Shown: positions 1 to 5,765 of the stretch, in pieces
Numbering within the stretch: position 1 is the first letter of the stretch
Layout of the letters: every line of letters begins with the position of its first letter
Source: DASZHJ01 sp035263705
GTDB taxonomy: Bacteria > Pseudomonadota > Alphaproteobacteria > ATCC43930 > CGMCC-115725
Length of the DNA stretch: 7,635 nucleotides
Direction: 5' to 3'
Assembly: GCA_035263705.1 (NCBI GenBank)
Contig: DATFRA010000143.1
Span: 1 to 7,635 of the forward strand
Position numbers and translations under genes: made by a program
Notes under the pieces: generated by a model
The model's input: the letters and a program-made list of their open reading frames with translations, nothing else
Databases searched by the model: none
Told to the model about the DNA's origin: nothing

Positions 1-939
1 GTTCATGTCTGCGAAGTCGGTATGCGCGACGGCTTGCAGAACGTTAGCCAGTTCATGCCGACGGCGGAGAAGGTCGCCTGGCTCGAGGCCGAGGCGGCGG
101 CGGGCATGCCGGAGATGGAGGTGTGCTCCTTCGTTCCGCCGAAGCTCATCCCGCAGTTCGTCGACGCGGCGGAGGTGTGCGAGCGCGCGCTCGCGATTCC
201 CGACCTCGTGGTGACGGCATTGATCCCGAACCTGAAGGGAGCGGAGCGCGGCATCGCCGCCGGCGTGCACAAGCTCAACTACGTGATCTCCGTCAGCGAA
301 TCCCACAATCAGCGGAACGTGCGCCGCTCGCGCGCGGACTCGGTGGCGGATTTCAAACGCATCGTCGAGCTCGTGCGCGGCGTCGATGCGGGCAAGCGGC
401 CGAAGCTCGCCGTCGGCCTCTCGACGGCGCTCGGCTGCACCATCGAGGGCGAGGTGCCGGAGGCCGAGGTTGTGCGCTATGCCGAGATCATGGCGGAAGC
501 CGGCGCCGACGAGCTCGCGGTGCCCGACACCGTCGGCTACGCCACGCCGGCGCAGGTGCGGCGTGTCTTCAGGGCGGTGATGTCGGCCGTGAAGCCACTG
601 CCGATCACGGCGCATTTCCACGACACGCGCGGCCAGGGCATCGCCAACGCCTTGGCTGCGCTCGACGTGGGCGTCCGGCATTTCGATGCGTGCCTCGCCG
701 GCCTCGGCGGCTGTCCTTATGCGCCGGGCGCCAGCGGCAATATCGTGATGGAGGACCTGGTCTTCATGCTGGAGGGCATGGGGCTCAAGACCGGCGTCGA
801 TCTCGATGGTCTGATCGCGGTGCGTCCGATTCTCGAGCGCGCGCTGCCGGGCGTGCCGCTGCACGGCGGCGTCGGCAAGGCGGGCCTGCCCAAAGGCTTC
901 CATTCCGCGACCGCGCCCCGCGCGCACGCAGCGGACTAG
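1..939 (+). CDS. HMG-CoA lyase family protein (5' partial)
   Basis: TIM-barrel lyase of the hydroxymethylglutaryl-CoA lyase family, which splits 3-hydroxy-3-methylacyl-CoAs (HMG-CoA to acetoacetate plus acetyl-CoA) at the end of leucine and related branched-chain degradation. The reading frame is open to base 1 and opens with VHVCEVGMRDGLQN, the family's N-terminal block, so the ATG at 22 lies inside this motif and is not the start; probably only about 5-10 residues are missing. Numbering visible codons, R9/D10 and E40 (EVCSFVPPK) match the catalytic Arg, metal Asp and conserved Glu. H205 and H207 (HFHDT) match the metal histidines, and C238 in GGCPYAPGASGN matches the catalytic cysteine loop. 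All key residues look intact. The C-terminal GLPKGF ending is common in bacterial members. The acyl-CoA dehydrogenase gene follows after 4 bases, suggesting one operon. The substrate could be HMG-CoA or a relative such as citramalyl-CoA; the sequence does not decide. Family call secure, substrate inferred. Confidence 0.93.
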   Translation, partial: VHVCEVGMRDGLQNVSQFMPTAEKVAWLEAEAAAGMPEMEVCSFVPPKLIPQFVDAAEVCERALAIPDLVVTALIPNLKGAERGIAAGVHKLNYVISVSESHNQRNVRRSRADSVADFKRIVELVRGVDAGKRPKLAVGLSTALGCTIEGEVPEAEVVRYAEIMAEAGADELAVPDTVGYATPAQVRRVFRAVMSAVKPLPITAHFHDTRGQGIANALAALDVGVRHFDACLAGLGGCPYAPGASGNIVMEDLVFMLEGMGLKTGVDLDGLIAVRPILERALPGVPLHGGVGKAGLPKGFHSATAPRAHAAD

Positions 940-943
940 GCAC

Positions 944-2149
944 GTGGGTCCGGACACACGGCCCTCGGCCGACAGCGAGCTGGTGCAGTTCGCGATCGGC
1001 GAGGATTTTTCGGAGATCCGACAGGCGGTCCGGAAGATCTGCGAGGGTTTCCCGGGTGCCTATTGGCGTGACCTCGAGGCGCGCGAAGCCTATCCCACGG
1101 ACTTCGTGCGAGCGCTGACCCAAGCGGGCTTCCTCGGTGCGCTCATTCCGGAAGAATACGGCGGCTCGGGCCTGCCACTGCGCGCGGCCTCGGTGGTGCT
1201 GGAGGAGATCCACGCGTCCGGCTGCAACGCCGGCGCCTGCCACGCGCAGATGTACATCATGGGCACGCTACTGCGGCACGGCAACGCCGAGCAGAAGTGC
1301 AAATACCTGCCGGAGATCGCCGCGGGCCGGCTGCGGCTGCAGGCCTTCGGCGTGACCGAGCCGACCACCGGCACGGACACCACCAAGCTCAAGACCCGCG
1401 CGGAGAAGAAGGGGAATGATCGCTACGTCGTGCGCGGGCAGAAGGTCTGGACCTCGCGCGCGTTGCATTCGGACCTGATGCTCCTGCTCGCGCGCACGAC
1501 GCCGGTCGAGCAGGTGAAGCGGCGGAGCGACGGGCTCTCGGTGTTCCTGGTGGACATCCGCGCATCCCTCGGCAAAGGCCTCGAGATCAAGCCGCTCAAG
1601 GCAATGATCAACCACAATACGACGGAGGTGTTCTTCGACGATCTCGAGGTGCCCGCCGAGAATCTGATCGGCGAGGAGGGCAGGGGCTTCCGCTATATCC
1701 TCGACGGCATGAATGCCGAGCGCGTCCTGATCGCGTCGGAGGGCGTGGGCGACGCCCGCTGGTTCATCAAGACCACCTCGCAATACGCGACGACGCGCGT
1801 CGTGTTCGACCGGCCGATCGGTCAGAACCAGGGCGTGCAGTTTCCGATCGCGCGCGCCTATGCCGAGACCGAGGCGGCGGACCTGATGGTGCGCAAGGCC
1901 GCGGCGCTGTTCGCCGCCGGCAAGCCCTGCGGCGCCGAGGCGAACATGGCGAAGATGCTGGCGTCCGAGGCGTCCTGGCACGCCGGCGAGGCCGCGATGC
2001 AGACCCACGGCGGCTTCGCCTTCGCCAAGGAATACGACGTCGAGCGCAAATGGCGCGAGACTCGGCTCATGCAGATCGCGCCGATCTCGACCAATCTCAT
2101 CCTCGCCTACATCGGCGAGCACGTGCTGGGCATGCCGCGGTCGTACTGA
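944..2149 (+). CDS. Acyl-CoA dehydrogenase with IVD-type Glu position
   Basis: FAD-dependent acyl-CoA dehydrogenase (alpha,beta-desaturation of an acyl-CoA, electrons to ETF), cytoplasmic, 401 residues, normal for the family. Domains run in the usual order: N-terminal helices about 15-130, the beta domain with the FAD/substrate motif FGVTEPTTGTDTTKL (135-149) and KVWTSRALHSD (167-177), then the C-terminal helices with RVVFDRPIGQNQGVQF (285-300) and QTHGGFAFAKEYDVER (353-368). The usual C-terminal catalytic Glu of the Y-E-G-T type is absent: the aligned stretch reads QIAPISTN, with P380 at that place. E259 in GMNAERV lies where isovaleryl-CoA dehydrogenase carries its base. The GTG start at 944 lies 4 bases after the upstream stop (translational coupling likely) with only a weak AGG before it; an in-frame GTG at 983 is an alternative. 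With the HMG-CoA lyase neighbour it suggests branched-chain or terpenoid-like acyl-CoA breakdown; substrate unproven. Confidence 0.94.
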   Translation: MGPDTRPSADSELVQFAIGEDFSEIRQAVRKICEGFPGAYWRDLEAREAYPTDFVRALTQAGFLGALIPEEYGGSGLPLRAASVVLEEIHASGCNAGACHAQMYIMGTLLRHGNAEQKCKYLPEIAAGRLRLQAFGVTEPTTGTDTTKLKTRAEKKGNDRYVVRGQKVWTSRALHSDLMLLLARTTPVEQVKRRSDGLSVFLVDIRASLGKGLEIKPLKAMINHNTTEVFFDDLEVPAENLIGEEGRGFRYILDGMNAERVLIASEGVGDARWFIKTTSQYATTRVVFDRPIGQNQGVQFPIARAYAETEAADLMVRKAAALFAAGKPCGAEANMAKMLASEASWHAGEAAMQTHGGFAFAKEYDVERKWRETRLMQIAPISTNLILAYIGEHVLGMPRSY

Positions 2150-2164
2150 CGAGTGTCCACCCCG

Positions 2165-2806
2165 TTACATCGCTGCGGATGCGATGCGGGACCATTCGTC
2201 CATCTGTACGCGGGCGATGAGCTTGTAGCTGCCGTTCTCCGGACGGAACAGGGAGGCTTCGCCTTCCTTCACGTCGAACCAATCCTTGCCTAGAGCCGCG
2301 ATGATGTTCGGCTGGTGCGTGATCAGCACGGTGTTCGTGCCGGACTTCGGCTCGGTGGCGAGCATCTTGCGCAGCGCTTCGGCGCGGCGGCCGTTCTCGT
2401 TCGGCGACACGACGAGACCACCCTCGGTGAGATCCGGCGTCTTCTCGATGTCCTTGAACCCCGCCACCACCGCGGTCTCGTAGGCGCGGTTGTACTTGCT
2501 GGTGTAGACCTTGCCGACGGGAACGCCGACCTGGCGCAGGGCGTCTCCGAAGGCCTTTGCCAGCGTCTTGCCGTTGTCGTTGAGATTCCGCTGGGCAGCG
2601 ATGTTGTCAAAGTTGAGGGGGTCGGTATCGGCCCGGTCGGGATAGGTGGCGCCGTGGCGGACGAGGATGACAAACCCGCCATCACGCAGCGCATGGGCGA
2701 TTTGCATATCATCCGCCGCCCTCGCCGGCACAGCGATCGCGAGCAGGGTGGAGAGCCCAAGGAACGCCGCGAGCGTCGCAAGCGCTCGTCCAGCAAGCGT
2801 AGGCAT
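2165..2806 (-). CDS. Periplasmic histidine phosphatase family protein
   Basis: Member of the histidine phosphatase (phosphoglycerate-mutase-like) superfamily, which removes phosphate through a phospho-histidine intermediate. From the ATG at 2806 the protein has 213 residues. Residues 1-30 form a signal peptide with a long hydrophobic core and an A-R-A/A cleavage site, so the enzyme should act in the periplasm. The catalytic block LVRHGAT gives R50 and H51. R107 and E110 lie in SKYNRAYETA, and H164 in ITHQPN is the second active-site His. A C-terminal GEASLFRPENGSYKLIARV block (about 182-200) completes the domain. The frame extends to a TTG at 2821, but the ATG has a perfect AAGGAG six bases upstream and gives a clean signal peptide, so I choose it. 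It converges on the dehydrogenase gene (15-base gap) and diverges from the membrane protein gene, so it is probably transcribed alone. The substrate cannot be told; all key residues seem present. Confidence 0.93.
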   Translation of the reverse strand: MPTLAGRALATLAAFLGLSTLLAIAVPARAADDMQIAHALRDGGFVILVRHGATYPDRADTDPLNFDNIAAQRNLNDNGKTLAKAFGDALRQVGVPVGKVYTSKYNRAYETAVVAGFKDIEKTPDLTEGGLVVSPNENGRRAEALRKMLATEPKSGTNTVLITHQPNIIAALGKDWFDVKEGEASLFRPENGSYKLIARVQMDEWSRIASAAM

Positions 2807-2812
2807 GATCGA

Positions 2813-2818
2813 CTCCTT
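2813..2818 (-). promoter_or_regulatory. Shine-Dalgarno site of the phosphatase gene
   Basis: On the minus strand the bases read AAGGAG followed by six bases and ATG (2806-2804). The perfect match and spacing decide the start and make the upstream TTG at 2821, which abuts this site, unlikely to be used. Confidence 0.85.
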
Positions 2819-2983
2819 CAATGTGATGGCACACCGCCCGGGAGGGGATCGGTGCCGCCTGAACAGATCACGATTGAGGCCGATTTATTCCCGAGGCCTT
2901 GCGCCGAATGCGAGCGATCACCGACCGATGGGTTCACGCTGCCGTGAAGAACGGTGCCGATATGGTCGCGGCCCAGACGCCGG

Positions 2984-3010
2984 CCGCGCAACCCGGGGGC
3001 CCCGGCGCGG
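2984..3010. repeat. GC-rich inverted repeat (hairpin)
   Basis: CCGCGC at 2984-2989 pairs with GCGCGG at 3005-3010. Between them, after a four-base bulge, CGGG (2994-2997) pairs with CCCG (3001-3004) around a 3-base loop. Neither strand has a T-run after it, so it is not a standard intrinsic terminator. In DNA this rich in G and C such pairing can arise by chance; an operator or 5' leader structure is possible but unproven. Confidence 0.35.
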
Positions 3011-3119
3011 ATGAACGTGGCGCGACCCCTCCCATAATTCAATCTTAACCAAGTCCTGGCTACCTGTTTTCCGTCCGGTGAGAGGTGGATCCACCGCGCT
3101 CCGCGCGCTCCTGCGGGTT

Positions 3120-3126
3120 GGAAAGG
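3120..3126 (+). promoter_or_regulatory. Ribosome binding site of the membrane enzyme gene
   Basis: GGAAAGG ends five bases before the ATG at 3132. The longer frame begins at a GTG at 3078 with no purine-rich site in front of it, so this site supports the shorter 872-residue product. Confidence 0.65.
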
Positions 3127-3131
3127 CGAAG

Positions 3132-5750
3132 ATGAAGACAGAAGGCCCTAACCATCCTCGGTCGACGAGCCGGGCTCATGGCAGTCCAGATGCGGTTAGT
3201 GGCTCTCTCAGAGCGCTGGTCATCGGAATTTTTTTCGCATCCGGCGCGGCGTCCCTCATCCTGCAGGTTATCTGGTTCAAGCAGCTGCAGTTCGTTCTCG
3301 GCAGCGCGACGTTCTCCGTCAGCGTCACGGTCGCCAGCTTCTTCTTCGGGCTTTCCGTCGGGAGCGCCCTGGGCGGCCGGCTCGCCGATACCGTTGCGCG
3401 CCCGCTGAGGGTCTATGCTTTCCTGGAGTTCCTCCTTGCACCGCTCTCGTATGCCGTTACCGCGTTCCTATCGGACTGGTCCGGCTGGGTCGGTGCATTG
3501 TCGCCCATGCTGGACTTGGGCTCACCAGCCCGGCTTCCTCTGATCGTCCTGCTGTCGCTCGCTACATTGTTGCTGCCCACGATCCTGATGGGAGCGACAC
3601 TGCCTTTCCTGGTGAGGTTCCTCACGCGTACCCGGACAGAGCTCGCCAGCGGGATCGGGCTCCTTTACGGGTTCAACACGCTCGGCGCCACCGTGGGTAC
3701 CTTGTTCGTAGGGTTTGTCCTCATGGGATTGCTGGGTATCGGCGGCTCGAGCCTCTTCGCATCGATCGTCTACGCGTGCGTCGGCGGGTTGGGTCTGCTC
3801 GCGGCGCGCCACGAGCTCCCGCTCGCGTTGAAGGATCCAAGGGAACCGCAGACCCGCAGCGAAGGGTCGGCGAGCAGCGCCGGGAATTCACTGATTTGGA
3901 TTTTCGCCTGCTCGGGCTTTGTCTCGATCGCCTACGAGGTCGTCTGGTTCCGCTTCCTCACCAACATCAGCAGCTCCAGCGTCTATGCGTTCACGGGCAT
4001 GCTCGGTACGTATCTGTTCGGGCTCGTGATCGGCGCCTTGGTGTGCACCAGAGTTCTCGCGCCCCGCAAAGATCAACTGCTGCGGTATTTCGCCATTACG
4101 CAACTCCTCATCGCCACCGCTGCCACGCTAACTCTGGCGGCGCTCGGGAAAGCACGCACCCTCTACTCGTTCTTTACCCCGATCGTCTCGGCGGTGGTTC
4201 CGGTCCGGGCGCAGATGCTGCTGGGTGACGATGTCTCGTTCTTCTTCACGTGCATCGTGGCCATATTGTTGCCGACCACTCTGATCGGCGTCAGCTTTCC
4301 CCTCGCCAGCGAGCTCACCGTACAGCGAATGAGCGCCTTGGGGCGCGGCATTGGCAGGCTCTATGCTCTGAACACCGTCGGTGGTGTCCTGGGCTCTCTC
4401 GCGGCGGGCTTTGTCCTCATCCCTTATCTCGGTAGTCAGTGGACCTCGGCCGCGCTGATCTCGGGGAATGTCCTCCTCTTTGTCGCCATCGCGGCATCCC
4501 AGCCTGGCCTTGCGGCAGACCGCGTCTTGTGGCGGCACGGTGCCATCGCCTCGGGCGCCATCGTGACGTCGTTCGTGGTGTTCGGCTCGCACTACCTCGA
4601 GCGGCAGCTGACCGCGTTCAGTGGCGCCAGCGTCCTGGAGCTCAGGGAGTCGAAAGAAGCCACGTTTGCCGTGCTCGAATACAAGGAGGAGGCGGCCGGC
4701 GATTATCAGCAGCTCGTCGTGAACTCGAAGAGCTATGCCAACAATCGGCCGGAGGGGCGGCGCTACATGGCCGCCATGGGCCACTATCCGATCCTGCTCC
4801 ATCAAGGCCCATCCGAGACCGCCGTCGTCATTTGTATCGGAACCGGAACCACGATCGGCGCGGTCGGCATTCACGACGAGTTGCACTCCATCGACGCCGT
4901 GGATCTGGCGCCGCCGGTGTTCGAGTTCGCCCGGTACTTCGTCCCGATCAACCAGCGTTTCTATGAGAATCCCCGCGTGCATGAGGTGGCGGCGGACGGC
5001 CGCCACTATCTCCTCGGCACGAGCAACACCTTCGACGTGATCACGCTCGAGCCGCCGCCTCCGCATGATGCCGGCGTCGTCAATCTCTACACCGAGGAAT
5101 TCTACGCGCTCGCCAAGCAGCGGATGCGCCCTGGAGGCGTCCTTGCCCAGTGGGTGCCCTTGGATTTCGCGCGCGGCGTCCTTCCGAAGATGATGCTGAA
5201 GGCCATGTTGGCAGAGTTCAAGCACGTGTCCTTGTGGATGCCTTCCAGAATGGAAGGCGTGGCGATCGGCTCCGATGAGCCGTTGAAGATAGATCGCGAG
5301 GTGCTCGGCCGTCGCATGTCCGACCCCGCGATCGCCAATGATCTCGCAGAGATCGGGCTGGGATCGCCCGACGACCTGCTGGCGACGTTCATTGCCGCGG
5401 ATGAAAGGCTCGCGGTCTACGTTCAGGATGTCCCCAGTCTGACCGACGACCGGCCGCGCATCGAATACTATAATTGGTATCCGGCTGAGCCGATCCGGGT
5501 CGCGGAGCTAAAGCACCTTCGCGAGCCCGTGGAGCGCTACCTCACCGATCGTTCTCCCGAAGACCCCCAGCTGGACATCGCCCGCACCGTGGTCGATGCG
5601 ATCTGGGAGGAGCACGAGGCGGCGGCTCATGGAGACATGACCGCCGCGCGCTCGGCGCTCAGCGTGGCCCTGAGGTTGGAGCCGAACAACACCTACGTCC
5701 ATTACCTCGATCGTAAGCAACACGCCATGGTCAAGGAAGCCTCGCGGTAA
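3132..5750 (+). CDS. Membrane-anchored spermidine synthase-like fusion protein
   Basis: 872 residues from the ATG at 3132 (890 if the GTG at 3078 were used). Residues about 27-490 are multi-pass membrane, roughly 12-13 segments by eye, of the type often labelled 'fused MFS/spermidine synthase'. This region is an internal duplication: about 31-83 resembles 255-307, and 146-203 resembles 378-434. Residues about 500-680 form a spermidine-synthase-like domain: AdoMet-binding VVICIGTGTTIGA (565-577), acidic D591 after strand 2, ADGRHYLL (621-628), then LEPPPPHDAGVVNLYTEEFY (639-658) and RPGGVLAQW. LTDDRPRIEYYNW (770-782) is another block I associate with these fusions. Residues about 827-856 look like one TPR unit. 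The canonical paired Asp of aminopropyltransferases is replaced (E640, then prolines), so spermidine production is doubtful. No AdoMet decarboxylase is nearby. It stands alone on its strand. By hand count, three 60-base lines here gave 31, 35 and 37 G+C, against 40-42 in lines of the left operon. Fold secure, reaction unknown. Confidence 0.9.
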   Translation: MKTEGPNHPRSTSRAHGSPDAVSGSLRALVIGIFFASGAASLILQVIWFKQLQFVLGSATFSVSVTVASFFFGLSVGSALGGRLADTVARPLRVYAFLEFLLAPLSYAVTAFLSDWSGWVGALSPMLDLGSPARLPLIVLLSLATLLLPTILMGATLPFLVRFLTRTRTELASGIGLLYGFNTLGATVGTLFVGFVLMGLLGIGGSSLFASIVYACVGGLGLLAARHELPLALKDPREPQTRSEGSASSAGNSLIWIFACSGFVSIAYEVVWFRFLTNISSSSVYAFTGMLGTYLFGLVIGALVCTRVLAPRKDQLLRYFAITQLLIATAATLTLAALGKARTLYSFFTPIVSAVVPVRAQMLLGDDVSFFFTCIVAILLPTTLIGVSFPLASELTVQRMSALGRGIGRLYALNTVGGVLGSLAAGFVLIPYLGSQWTSAALISGNVLLFVAIAASQPGLAADRVLWRHGAIASGAIVTSFVVFGSHYLERQLTAFSGASVLELRESKEATFAVLEYKEEAAGDYQQLVVNSKSYANNRPEGRRYMAAMGHYPILLHQGPSETAVVICIGTGTTIGAVGIHDELHSIDAVDLAPPVFEFARYFVPINQRFYENPRVHEVAADGRHYLLGTSNTFDVITLEPPPPHDAGVVNLYTEEFYALAKQRMRPGGVLAQWVPLDFARGVLPKMMLKAMLAEFKHVSLWMPSRMEGVAIGSDEPLKIDREVLGRRMSDPAIANDLAEIGLGSPDDLLATFIAADERLAVYVQDVPSLTDDRPRIEYYNWYPAEPIRVAELKHLREPVERYLTDRSPEDPQLDIARTVVDAIWEEHEAAAHGDMTAARSALSVALRLEPNNTYVHYLDRKQHAMVKEASR

Positions 5751-5765
5751 GTAAGCGCTGCCTGG

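Larger units (their letters stand above)
2807..3131. other. Divergent intergenic region, 325 bases
   Basis: This gap lies between two genes that point away from each other, so it should hold both of their promoters. It contains the phosphatase ribosome binding site, a GC-rich inverted repeat (2984-3010), an AT-richer patch at about 3031-3070 (ccataattcaatcttaacc and following bases), and the ribosome binding site of the membrane protein gene. I found no -35/-10 pair good enough to annotate on either strand. The small open frames crossing it show no recognisable protein. Confidence 0.6.

Noticed and set aside
123..1118. 331-residue plus-strand open frame overlapping the lyase gene
   Set aside because: Arg/Ala-rich composition with no motif; it is the shadow of the lyase and dehydrogenase genes in another frame, usual in GC-rich DNA.
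1268..2122. 284-residue minus-strand open frame inside the dehydrogenase gene
   Set aside because: Antisense shadow of a well supported gene; no recognisable domain and no separate ribosome binding site.
2168..2186. CATCGC / GCGATG hairpin (6-bp stem, 7-base loop) next to the convergent junction
   Set aside because: It lies inside the phosphatase coding end, is short and has no T-run on either strand, so I do not call it a terminator.
2315..2947. 210-residue plus-strand open frame across the phosphatase gene and the intergenic region
   Set aside because: Most of it is antisense to the phosphatase; the intergenic part shows no known motif.
3031..3073. Possible sigma-70 promoter (TTAACC as -35) before the membrane enzyme gene
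   Set aside because: No acceptable -10 hexamer at 16-18 bases; only the AT-richer composition supports it.
4128..5225. 365-residue minus-strand open frame opposite the membrane enzyme
   Set aside because: Charged, motif-free translation antisense to a membrane and synthase domain with clear family motifs.
3132..5750. Horizontal transfer of the membrane enzyme gene, suggested by its lower G+C
   Set aside because: The difference is modest in the few lines counted by hand and is expected for a gene coding many hydrophobic residues; no mobile-element traces flank it.
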